From: Oscillospiraceae bacterium
GTDB taxonomy: Bacteria; Bacillota; Clostridia; Oscillospirales; Ruminococcaceae
Direction: 5' to 3'
Assembly: GCA_003512525.1 (NCBI GenBank)
Contig: DOQG01000044.1
Span: forward strand, 1-8,396
Length of the DNA: 8,396 nt
A program made the position numbers and the translations under genes. The notes below the pieces were generated by a model. The model had not been told where the DNA came from. It ran no database searches and saw only the letters and a list, made by a program, of their open reading frames with translations. Below, one piece after another: positions 1-5,067 of this stretch (its first letter is position 1; every line of letters begins with the position of its first letter).

Positions 1-156
1 GCCGATAACCGCTTCAGCCGTTCCCGTGATAATATTCCTGCCGCCTATGCTGACTGCATTTACAGCCGCCGCGATATCCGCCGCAGTCGCCGCACCGACC
101 TCTTTTGCAGTGTATGTAGGTTTTGTTGCAGCTTTCGCCCAGGCGGATATGTCGGT
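1..156 (-). pseudogene. Continuation of tail-fibre gene beyond an in-frame stop (partial at window edge)
   Basis: Reading leftward from the TAA at 157-159, the same frame stays open to the window edge for 52 codons. It encodes a segment containing SAWAKAATKPTYTAKEVGAA and IGGRNIITGTA. Known: phage fibre and appendage proteins often read ..YLKKTDIxxWAKAxTKPTYTAxEVGAA.., so the preceding residues (..DLSEYLK) and this segment look like two sides of one continuous protein interrupted at one codon. The expected residue there is often lysine, so AAA changed to TAA is a one-base explanation. Separate translation of this piece is unlikely because no ribosome binding site is visible at the break. The piece continues outside the window. 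It could instead be a readthrough extension. Confidence 0.7.
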
Positions 157-1539
157 TTATTTCAGATATTCAGAAAGATCCGCTTTGTGATCGGTTTCGC
201 CAACATACTTATATTCAGTGCCATTCCACATATACTGCTTAAATGCTGTGTTATTTTCGTTAGGAATTAAGTATATCATGCCTTCTTCAGCTAATTCTGT
301 GCTCGGCAATTTGCCGGATAGCAAACATAGGCTGTTTGGCACTAACAAAGTATATTTTTCTTCTGATAAATCAAATGTTGAAAGCTCGGTTGCAGTTAAA
401 CAAATAGCCGCATTATATTCTGCCTTGCTCGCAAACGGGATACATCCTGACCTCACACGCCTATCTTGTGGCGTGCCTGATGTGTCGCAATAGTATAAAC
501 GAACTTCGCAAGTAATATATCCGTTTGGAAATTTGTCTGTCGGCTCTTTTATATTGTTCCATTTGAGATATATGGTTGTATTATAAAAATTTGTAGCACT
601 ATAAACGCTTGACGAAAAATTTAGTTCTTTGCACACTACTTTAACAGTAAAAGTGCTCTCGTCGTTGTTAATAGTCGGTTTCGTTAATTCAAACGCCGCA
701 TTACTGGTTACTGTTGCAGACGCAGAAGCGCTTGAATACCAATTTGGAATAACAATATAACTTTCGGGAAATTCCGGAACGCTAGAGCAATATTTAACTG
801 TATCACAGATAATATCAGATGCTACGCTGCCGTAATAATATCCCTGTTTCTTTGATTCTACCGGAATATATTTATGCAGCATCATTTTTGATGCTCCGCT
901 TAAGAACAATGAAGCAGGAGGATAAATATCCGCGTTAAGCGTTCCGTCTGCTTCTACGCTGAGTCCTTCTCCTACTTTTACTATACCTGCTTCTTGCGCG
1001 GTAGCGGGTTGTACCGATATTTTGGTAATTAACATACCCGTGTCTTCGTTCCTTTGATATTCCGCTGTGATGCCGCTTCCGATTTTCACAATACCTGCGC
1101 TTGTATTGCTAGCTCCGTAAACATCAATTTGATGCCATTTGTTAATTGTAAGACTATGGCTCAGAAGCAGCGTTAAAAAACCGTCGTCACTCACTGAAAA
1201 ACCTTGTCCGACTATTACGCCGCCAAGCGTAGTTTGAGTAGCGGGGGGAAATGTACCGCCTTTAACTATTGATAACGTACCGTCTTCGGAAATTTCAAAG
1301 TCTCTGCTGATTTTTACAATTCCCGCTTTTGTGGAAGAAGCTATTTCTTCGACACCGCCGTCCGCTGTTACTTTTCCCGGGATATGCAGATTGCCATCAT
1401 GATCAATTACTAGTGCATCAGCAGCTTTTATTTTTCCGTCTGAAGTGCTAGTTCCACTGCCGATAACAAATAGCGCATCAGTTGTTTTGTTATATTTTCC
1501 AAAAGCAACGCAACCATTGGCAGCTTGTACGCGTGTGCC

Positions 1540-2061
1540 AATTGCTACCGAATTATCCCCTGCAGTACAGGCAAGTCCGTGTGCAATTGCATAAGTTCCT
1601 GTTGCCTCACTGCCTCCGCCGCTAGCGATTGAAAAATCACCACTTGCAGTGTTATCTTTGCCCGACGCATGAGAGCATTCACCGCTTGCTATATTTGACC
1701 AACCTTCTGCGTGCGAATGATTACCGCTTGCTATGTTTACTTCTCCCTCTGCATGAGAACACTTGCCACTTGCTTCGCTACTTAGCCCTTCCGCGTGTGA
1801 ATAATTGCCGTTTGCTGTACAGCTTCCTCCTTCTGCGTGAGAAGCGTAGCCTGTTGCTTGAGCTGATTTGCCCTCTGCGTGAGAGCATTCGTTGCCTGCT
1901 ACGCAATCCTTTCCCTCTGCATGTGCTACTTTTGCACCCTCAGAAACCCGACTGTTACTTCCTTCCACATGGCAACACTGCGTATCATATTCAGCAAAGC
2001 AATTCACGCCTTCAACGTGATTTATTCTACCGTAGCTACTGTTTAATTTGCCTTCTATGTG
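1540..2061 (-). repeat. Degenerate 42-bp (14-residue) HxEG coding repeats
   Basis: Inside the fibre gene, the motif (S/N/A)H(A/V/I)EG recurs with histidine at residues 30, 44, 60, 76, 90, 104, 118, 132, 146 and 160 of the 663-codon frame, then fades into SxASG/AIAHG/VAIGT units in the same register. Seven consecutive steps are exactly 14 residues. At DNA level the copies are diverged, so this is a protein-structure repeat rather than a recent tandem duplication. Such repeats occur in phage appendage proteins and resemble the coiled head repeats of YadA-type adhesins. Confidence 0.85.
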
Positions 2062-2663
2062 ATTATTTGACGCTTTTTTTCTGAAGGGCACGATGTTCGA
2101 CTTGCTTCTGTATTTTCCTGACCTTCGATGTGCGTTGCCCAGCTCCAAGCAGCCCCCTCGCTTTTCAGATTATTTTTATGACCTTCAACGTGCGAGTAAT
2201 TGCCATATGCCGTATTACGACCGTAGTCGTTAAACACTTCACTGCTTTTGGCTTCATCTGTGTACATACCTACGCCAGTCGGCTTATTACCGGTAGCAAT
2301 CTTATTATTAACGATCTTCTGCGTATTTCCTGCTGTTGCCTTGTTCAGTACATTAAGCACTTTCAGCTTTTTGTCGCCGCATACATAGCTTTGCGAGTGC
2401 TTGCCATTTGCGTACTCGTCCGTGATCTCGGTTATTACGGTATTGTATTCAATGCCATCTATGCGGATAGATACCTTCTGTGCTAGCTCAGGTTCGGCTT
2501 CGTCATCCATAAATAGTGGTTCTATCTCAAAGTCGTCAGATATCACATACTCTTCTGCCGCCTTTAGTGCGTATCTGTCTATTTCGGATACGCTGTCAGT
2601 ATCGACATCTAATACTACTTCCTTACCTCTGCCCTGTGAGCATAGCCGCTTCAGCTTTCTCAC
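2055..2663 (-). pseudogene. Phage tail-fibre/appendage protein, upstream part, fused behind a terminase fragment
   Basis: A 202-codon open frame opens at GTG (2661-2663) and ends at TAG (2055-2057). No ribosome binding site fits the GTG, and its first ~15 codons overlap the terminase fragment in another frame, so the true start has probably been lost or replaced. Seen: an acidic N-terminal region, a segment with KVSIRIDGIEYNTVITEITD (residues ~64-83), then KATAGNTQKIVNNKIATGN, then HVEG and HIEG motifs (residues ~160-180) that belong to the same repeat series as the downstream frame. The repeat series therefore crosses the frame change, showing that the two frames are one gene. The frames join cleanly at GAA AAA AAG into GCG TCA (residue 197 here to residue 26 of the next frame). 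I do not recognise the N-terminal ~150 residues. Confidence 0.65.
2073..2080 (-). other. A7-G run: slippery heptamer A AAA AAG at the frame change
   Basis: On the minus strand the upstream frame reads TCA GAA AAA AAG CGT and meets TAG six codons later. A one-base backward slip on A AAA AAG continues as GCG TCA AAT AAT CAC ATA GAA, restoring the HxEG repeat frame. A AAA AAG in this phase is the classic bacterial -1 slippery heptamer. No strong internal Shine-Dalgarno 10-14 bases upstream and no long stable hairpin just downstream is evident (only a 4-bp stem at about 2005-2019). A lost A (A8 to A7), either in the cell or in sequencing, explains the data equally well. Confidence 0.6.
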
Positions 2664-2730
2664 GGGCTTCTTTTTCTTTCTTTGTCCTGTGTCCTACGCA
2701 GTTGTCTATCGTTTTTGCTCCTCTGGGCAT
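2623..2730 (-). pseudogene. N-terminal fragment of a phage terminase small subunit
   Basis: A 35-codon frame starts at ATG (2728-2730) behind GAGAGGAG (2738-2745) with 7 bases of spacing, an excellent ribosome binding site, and ends at TAA (2623-2625). It begins MPRGAKTIDN and continues with a basic, alanine-rich helix ending ..AEAAMLTGQR. This resembles the start of small terminase subunits from Firmicute siphophages, which recognise packaging sites and partner the large subunit. The normal protein is four to five times longer. The HNH remnant just upstream supports the call, since HNH-TerS is a common phage gene order. The reading frame switches straight into the fibre gene, so most of terS and the genes normally after it have gone. 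Identification is from memory of family patterns, not an alignment. Confidence 0.55.
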
Positions 2731-2831
2731 ATACTCACTCCTCTCAAAGTTATATCGGGAATATATCGTGTAAAGAGGTGGCGGTCAGATGTCAGACCGT
2801 GACCCCTTCGGAATCGCAAGGGTAGGGGGTA

Positions 2832-2879
2832 CACTATATATTGTGGTGTATAGCATTGCGCCACTATATGTTGTGATGT
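2832..2879. repeat. 30-bp-spaced imperfect direct repeat
   Basis: CACTATATATTGTGGTGT (2832-2849) recurs as CACTATATGTTGTGATGT (2862-2879), 16 of 18 bases matching, exactly 30 bases apart. It overlaps the 3' end of the HNH remnant. On the minus strand both copies read as ..HHNI followed by TAG in one frame, so the second stop-containing end looks like an old tandem duplication of the gene end. Confidence 0.6.
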
Positions 2880-3028
2880 GAAAAATCGACGGTACAAGTC
2901 ATAGTTGCCAGTTCCTGCCTGCTGATATGCCCACGCTCTGCTGCTTCGTGATGATAGCGACAGAGCGTTATCAGGTTAAGGTAGCGTTTCACGACCTCAT
3001 CGGCAAACTTTCTTTTGTGACATCGATG
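2864..3028 (-). pseudogene. C-terminal remnant of an HNH endonuclease
   Basis: The minus strand is open for 54 codons from just after a TGA (3029-3031) to TAG (2864-2866), with no start codon or ribosome binding site. It encodes a segment with KRYLNLITLCRYHHEAAERG (residues ~15-34). Known: small phage HNH proteins end with xNLxxLCxxHHxxxExGxI, the C-terminal part of the beta-beta-alpha-metal nuclease fold, where the paired histidines help bind metal. These proteins usually sit just upstream of the terminase small subunit and assist DNA packaging, which is the arrangement here. The N-terminal part, with its zinc-binding cysteines and first catalytic histidine, is missing, and I found no continuation in the other minus frames up to 3340. 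It is presumably non-functional. Confidence 0.55.
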
Positions 3029-3033
3029 TCACA
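3016..3033. promoter_or_regulatory. 18-bp perfect palindrome TGTGACATCGATGTCACA
   Basis: The sequence equals its own reverse complement over 18 bases. A related half-site, GGTGTCACC, lies 10 bases further right (3044-3052). The TGTGA..TCACA arms recall CRP/FNR-family operators, but the 8-base centre is longer than the usual 6. It lies where the HNH gene is cut off, between leftward phage genes and rightward hicAB. It could be an operator or a junction left by rearrangement. Confidence 0.45.
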
Positions 3034-3177
3034 TTTTCCAAAAGGTGTCACCGTTTTAATGACCCCTTAGGCAAGTGTCTGCATATAAAAATACTACAAA
3101 TTACTACTAAAAAATACTAACTCACAGGATTTTCTCATTATAGCTCATTTCTGCTGCTGTGGCGTTCTGTGTTGCAT

Positions 3178-3217
3178 TTTGCCGCTATAAAAGGGTAATT
3201 TAACGTCAAGCGGCAAA
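3178..3217. repeat. Inverted repeat TTTGCCGCT / AGCGGCAAA
   Basis: Nine-base arms at 3178-3186 and 3209-3217 enclose a 22-base loop. It contains the first two copies of the AGCGGCAA octamer that recurs through this non-coding region. No run of T follows in either direction that would make it a convincing terminator. The rest of the gap 3062-3331 holds four TACTA motifs (3092-3119) and no plausible gene. Confidence 0.5.
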
Positions 3218-3331
3218 GGCGGCTTAAATTGCAAAATACACCGTGTTTCACGCATTCGGTCGATAGGCATTTATAGGAGCTTGCACCTGTACGGTTTATG
3301 GGACAGACGAAAAGAAATTGCCGAATAAGTA

Positions 3332-3360
3332 TTGACAATACGTAAAATACGTAGTATAAT
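3332..3360 (+). promoter_or_regulatory. hicAB promoter with operator-like TACGTA repeats
   Basis: TTGACA (3332-3337) and TATAAT (3355-3360) are separated by 17 bases, a perfect consensus. The spacer contains TACGTA twice (3339-3344 and 3348-3353), each palindromic and 9 bases apart. This is a natural place for the HicB ribbon-helix-helix domain to bind and repress its own operon. The promoter ends 23 bases before the hicA start codon. Confidence 0.85.
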
Positions 3361-3383
3361 ATACTTGTAAGGAGGAAAGACAA

Positions 3384-3572
3384 ATGCCAATGACACCGAA
3401 GCAGATGATTAAGCTGCTTGAAAGCAATGGCTTCCGCCAAACTCATTCAAACGGTTCACATTTCTTTTTCAGGAATGACGAAACGCACAGAACCACTACC
3501 GTTCCGGTTCACGCAAAAGACCTTAAAAAAGGAACAGAAAACAAAATACTCAAAGACGCAGGGCTTAAATAA
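3384..3572 (+). CDS. hicA: HicA mRNA-interferase toxin
   Basis: A 62-residue protein of normal HicA length. Role: translation-independent mRNA cleavage that halts growth when the HicB antitoxin is lost. Seen: a dsRBD-like fold pattern with KQMIKLLESNGF at the start, the family-defining GSH (catalytic His26) followed by an aromatic FFF strand, and the ending VPVHAKDLKKGTENKILKDA typical of the family. The ATG at 3384 follows AAGGAGG (3369-3375) with 8 bases of spacing, and an in-frame second ATG two codons later is less well placed. hicB follows after 20 bases, so the two are co-transcribed from the consensus promoter just upstream. All key residues are present, so it should be active. It lies at the end of a decayed prophage, where it may stabilise the element. 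Confidence 0.93.
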   Translation: MPMTPKQMIKLLESNGFRQTHSNGSHFFFRNDETHRTTTVPVHAKDLKKGTENKILKDAGLK

Positions 3573-3592
3573 GTCCTGCAAAGGAGGTTTTT

Positions 3593-3991
3593 ATGAATAA
3601 ACTTTATTATCCCGCAGTTTTTCAGAAAGAGGAAACAGGCTATTCCGTGTGGCTCAACGATGTAAGCGGCTGTATCTCGCAGGGTGACACTTTCGAGGAA
3701 GCGGTTGAAAACATCAAGGACGCTCTCGGACTTTGCTTAGAAGCGGCAGCTGATGAGCATACCGAGCTACCCGAACCCTCAGCACCCGACAGCATAGAGC
3801 TTGAGCCTGAGCAGTTCGTTGTTATAATCGAGTTCGACAAGCTGGCGTATCTGAAAAAGCACGACAAGAGAGCCGTTAAGAAAACGCTTTCAATTCCTGC
3901 CTGGCTTAACGTTGCAGCAGAGGAACAGCACATCAACTTCTCTGCTGTTCTGCAAGCGGCGTTAAAGGAGCAGCTCCACATCAACGAGTAA
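3593..3991 (+). CDS. hicB: HicB antitoxin and autorepressor
   Basis: A 132-residue protein that neutralises HicA by covering its active site and represses the operon. Seen: an N-terminal HicB domain of partial RNase H fold (residues 3-50; YYPAVFQKEETGYSVWLNDV, then GCISQGDTFEEAVENIKDAL), an acidic linker (51-75), and a C-terminal ribbon-helix-helix DNA-binding part (residues 96-128; KKTLSIPAWLNVAAEE, then INFSAVLQAALKEQL). The start follows AAGGAGG (3581-3587) with 5 bases of spacing. Gene order hicA-hicB is the usual one. The RHH tail suggests it binds the TACGTA repeats in the promoter spacer. Nothing is missing or truncated. Confidence 0.93.
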   Translation: MNKLYYPAVFQKEETGYSVWLNDVSGCISQGDTFEEAVENIKDALGLCLEAAADEHTELPEPSAPDSIELEPEQFVVIIEFDKLAYLKKHDKRAVKKTLSIPAWLNVAAEEQHINFSAVLQAALKEQLHINE

Positions 3992-4009
3992 CGCTGTACC
4001 CTGTACGAC

Positions 4010-4114
4010 AGCGGCAAAAAGTGGTTATTGCAGAAAATGCAACAGCCACACCGAAAGGCTGTAACGTTTTGTTACGTCTCTTGCCGCTTGGGATACGGTG
4101 AAACGCCGTACCCC
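4010..4114 (+). ncRNA. Candidate structured RNA region just downstream of hicB
   Basis: Several nested helices can form. AGCGGCAA (4010-4017) pairs with TTGCCGCT (4081-4088). Inside are a 12-step hairpin at 4021-4049 with one A/C mismatch and loop GAAAA, and GTAAC/GTTAC at 4061-4075. An alternative helix, ACAGCC (4042-4047) with GGCTGT (4057-4062), is mutually exclusive with the first hairpin. A further hairpin pairs 4090-4098 with 4106-4114 (one mismatch, 7-base loop). The presence of alternative helices and 8-9-bp stems is seen. That this is a functional RNA, such as a large prophage-borne structured RNA or a 3' UTR control element, is inference. No family is recognised. Confidence 0.35.
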
Positions 4115-4391
4115 TCAGATTTTGCGCTGTGTGCCGTTTTCAATGCTCAGACGTGAGAAATTACAGTGTCGGTGTTGCATACCGCTTAAAACGCAAATAT
4201 AAGCCTACAGCGGCAAGCTCTCTTTACAAGCTTGCACCATTCCCGAAAGTTCGCATAACTAGTTACGCTATCTTTTTTAGGGGGTCGGCATTTTACCGAT
4301 ACCTCAGGTGCGTAATGTTTCGGAACGTACCGCTTGACTTTTAAGGTCAAACAGCCTATAATATCAGTAATACAGGTGTTTTCATCTGTAC
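4115..4391. other. Non-coding stretch rich in inverted repeats
   Basis: No open frame here has a ribosome binding site or protein-like composition. Visible structure: GCAAGCT/AGCTTGC (4213-4219 with 4229-4235), TAACTAGTTA (4256-4265), a hairpin GG.CGG/CCG..CC (4283-4303) followed by CTCAG like the one at 4090-4114, and TTGAC/GTCAA near 4334-4351. It may be part of the same structured transcript as 4010-4114 or the remains of phage attachment-arm DNA. Confidence 0.3.
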
Positions 4392-4439
4392 AAAAAGAGA
4401 TGAACCTCTGCTATTTTTGGCGGGGGGGCGTCTCTTTTT
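4392..4439 (+). terminator. Terminator-like long hairpin ending in T5
   Basis: AAAAAGAGATG (4392-4402) pairs with CGTCTCTTTTT (4429-4439) over 11 bp with one G-T pair. C-rich and G7 segments extend the stem inward. The right arm ends in five T, as in an intrinsic rightward terminator; the matching A5 on the left would make it usable in both directions. It is the first such structure after hicB and a plausible end of the hicAB transcript. Confidence 0.55.
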
Positions 4440-4473
4440 CTTATATCAAACTTCACAAAAACAGCCCATTTTT

Positions 4474-4542
4474 GAAAAGTTCGTGCCGTAACTGTGCCCT
4501 TGTTCTCAGACTTGCCGCTCTTCTGAAAAGTTCCCGTGCAAC
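4474..4542. repeat. Imperfect direct repeats GAAAAGTTC..
   Basis: GAAAAGTTCGTGCCGTAAC (4474-4492) and GAAAAGTTCCCGTGCAAC (4525-4542) are similar, and a third looser copy, GAAAGTTCGCATAACTA, starts at 4245. Such spaced short repeats near an att site are what tyrosine-integrase arm sites look like, but the match is imperfect and the function is inferred. Confidence 0.35.
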
Positions 4543-4595
4543 TATTTGCAACCGTTACGTTTAAGCCTGCTCATCGTTTTTAACGCAAAAACCGT

Positions 4596-4611
4596 GTGCA
4601 ATCGATTGCAC
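4596..4611. promoter_or_regulatory. 16-bp perfect palindrome GTGCAATCGATTGCAC
   Basis: A perfect self-complementary 16-mer with a central CG, the style of LacI/GalR-family operators. A related, imperfect copy is GTGCAACTATTTGCAAC (4536-4552). No gene starts immediately downstream, so if it is an operator its target is lost or unrecognised. It could also be a recombinase or excisionase site near the att. Confidence 0.4.
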
Positions 4612-4648
4612 TTTTCCGCATTCCGAGCGGCAAAAACAGCCTTGTTTT

Positions 4649-4670
4649 TTGTGCGCCATTTGTGCGCCAT
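4649..4670. repeat. Two tandem 11-bp copies of TTGTGCGCCAT
   Basis: Exact head-to-tail copies at 4649-4659 and 4660-4670, about one helical turn apart and ~115 bases from the tRNA fragment. Tandem or spaced 10-11-bp direct repeats close to attachment cores are typical arm-binding sites of tyrosine integrases; this assignment is inferred from position. Between here and 4785 I see no gene. Confidence 0.5.
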
Positions 4671-4784
4671 TGAGATGAAAATGCGCTAAACGGGACTAAA
4701 TGTAATAAAATGTTAAACTCTGCGAAACCGCATTATAAAGCCGATTATCGAACGTCGCTTAACGTGATGAAAAGTGAAATCCTC

Positions 4785-4831
4785 CATTCGTAATGAGCAG
4801 GTCGCAGGTTCGAGTCCCGTCACAAGCTCCA
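4785..4831 (+). other. Attachment site: 3' half of a tRNA-Thr (CGT) gene
   Basis: The sequence begins in the anticodon stem/loop (CATTCGTAATGAGC, anticodon CGT), continues through the variable loop and T loop (GGTTCGAGTCC) and ends with an acceptor strand CACAAGC, discriminator T and encoded CCA. The 5' half is absent: bases before 4785 do not form the D arm or acceptor strand. One T-stem position is an A-C mismatch (GCAGG against CCCGT), consistent with a copy freed from selection. The gene's own terminator follows at 4839. A 3'-only tRNA pointing right places the integrated element on its left. Confidence 0.8.
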
Positions 4832-4838
4832 TAGAAAC

Positions 4839-4873
4839 AACCGCTTAAGCGTATTGCTTAAGCGGTTTTCTTG
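4839..4873 (+). terminator. Intrinsic terminator of the former tRNA gene
   Basis: AACCGCTTAAGC (4839-4850) pairs perfectly with GCTTAAGCGGTT (4856-4867) around the loop GTATT, followed by a T-rich tail. It lies 8 bases after the tRNA CCA end, as expected for the original host tRNA transcript. Confidence 0.9.
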
Positions 4874-4900
4874 TATTTTCGATAATTATTATCAAATCGT

Positions 4901-4930
4901 GAATTTTACTGAAATTCACTAAAATTCACT
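4901..4930. repeat. Three tandem 10-bp units ending in CACT/TACT
   Basis: GAATTTTACT, GAAATTCACT and AAAATTCACT lie head to tail in host DNA right of the att site. The copies differ at one to three positions. One unit per helical turn is compatible with a protein-binding array, but no partner is known. Confidence 0.4.
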
Positions 4931-4948
4931 GTAGTATGCATGTCAAAA

Positions 4949-5000
4949 GGGGTGTCAAGCACTATCGCTTTCGCATTCGGCAAGCAATACTCAACACCCC
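4949..5000 (-). terminator. Possible terminator hairpin GGGGTGT/ACACCCC
   Basis: Seven-base arms at 4949-4955 and 4994-5000 enclose a 38-base loop. Read leftward, the stem ends in CCCC followed by TTTTGAC, so it could end a minus-strand transcript from the micropeptide gene. Read rightward it is followed by ATTTTT. The large loop lowers confidence. Confidence 0.35.
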
Positions 5001-5035
5001 ATTTTTAAATAAACAAGAGTCCTTTCGACAGACTG

Positions 5036-5067
5036 ACAGCGGCAATCATCAGACTGCCGCTGTTTTT
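5036..5067 (+). terminator. Intrinsic terminator ACAGCGGCA/TGCCGCTGT + T5
   Basis: A perfect 9-bp stem (5036-5044 with 5055-5063), a 10-base loop and five T immediately after: a good rightward terminator. No gene is recognised just upstream on the plus strand in 4874-5035, so it may end an unseen small RNA or act as a second barrier behind the tRNA terminator. The 14-bp palindrome TATGATATATCATA (5067-5080) and an 8-bp hairpin, CCCGTTTC/GAAACGGG (5084-5091 with 5103-5110), follow. Confidence 0.65.

Larger units (their letters stand above)
157..2148 (-). pseudogene. Phage tail-fibre/appendage protein, main downstream part (HxEG repeats)
   Basis: A 663-codon open frame ends at TAA (157-159). 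Its first 25 codons are probably not used: the protein logic enters this frame at the A7 run (2074-2080) from the overlapping upstream frame, giving a fusion of about 835 residues. Domains in this frame: residues 30-160 have HIEG/HVEG/HAEG motifs, strictly 14 residues apart from residue 76 to 160; 170-217 are YadA-head-like (SIASG, AIAHG, VAIGT, VAFGK); 270-410 hold repeated AGIVK(I/V)..G..(S/T)..DGTL modules common in phage fibres; 430-600 is an unrecognised, serine- and tyrosine-rich, probably beta domain; 640-663 is WNGTEYKYVGETDHKADLSE, a typical fibre linker. The role is presumably a virion appendage for host-surface binding. The repeats probably fold as a trimeric beta structure (inferred). 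The gene is broken by the frame change and by the terminal TAA. Confidence 0.75.
1..4831. mobile_element. Right end of a degraded prophage integrated at a tRNA-Thr gene
   Basis: Seen: leftward phage-type genes (HNH endonuclease end, terminase small subunit start, tail-fibre-like gene) lie left of a tRNA 3' half at 4785-4831, and non-phage DNA with a tRNA-type terminator lies to the right. Known: phage and ICE integrases often recombine within tRNA genes, leaving an intact tRNA at one end and a 3' fragment at the other. Inferred: the element covers the window from base 1 to the att site and extends left, where an intact tRNA-Thr should lie. No integrase, repressor, large terminase, portal or capsid gene is visible, and the structural genes that remain are broken, so it is probably a defective remnant carrying hicAB as cargo. 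An integrase could still be present outside the window. Confidence 0.7.

Noticed and set aside
157..159. TAA read as a sense codon (alternative genetic code)
   Set aside because: hicA, hicB and the kinase all end naturally at TAA, so the host does not recode it; mutation or readthrough is simpler.
218..493. Plus-strand open frame of 91 codons
   Set aside because: It is the antisense shadow of the fibre gene, with no ribosome binding site and unlike composition.
1540..2061. Regular repeats that could suggest a CRISPR array or satellite
   Set aside because: Units are coding, 42 bp with diverged DNA and no conserved repeat/unique spacer pattern; the regularity is the HxEG protein motif.
2401..2802. 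Plus-strand open frame of 133 codons
   Set aside because: Antisense to the fibre and terminase fragments; serine-rich shadow composition and no ribosome binding site.
3138..3446. Minus-strand open frame of 102 codons
   Set aside because: Runs antisense over the hicA start and its promoter; no ribosome binding site and no family resemblance.
4129..4564. Two plus-strand frames of 71 and 76 codons
   Set aside because: No ribosome binding sites, basic and cysteine-scattered composition, and overlap with hairpin-rich non-coding DNA.
4785..4831. A complete tRNA gene
   Set aside because: No D arm or 5' acceptor strand precedes it, and the T stem has a mismatch, so only a 3' half is present.
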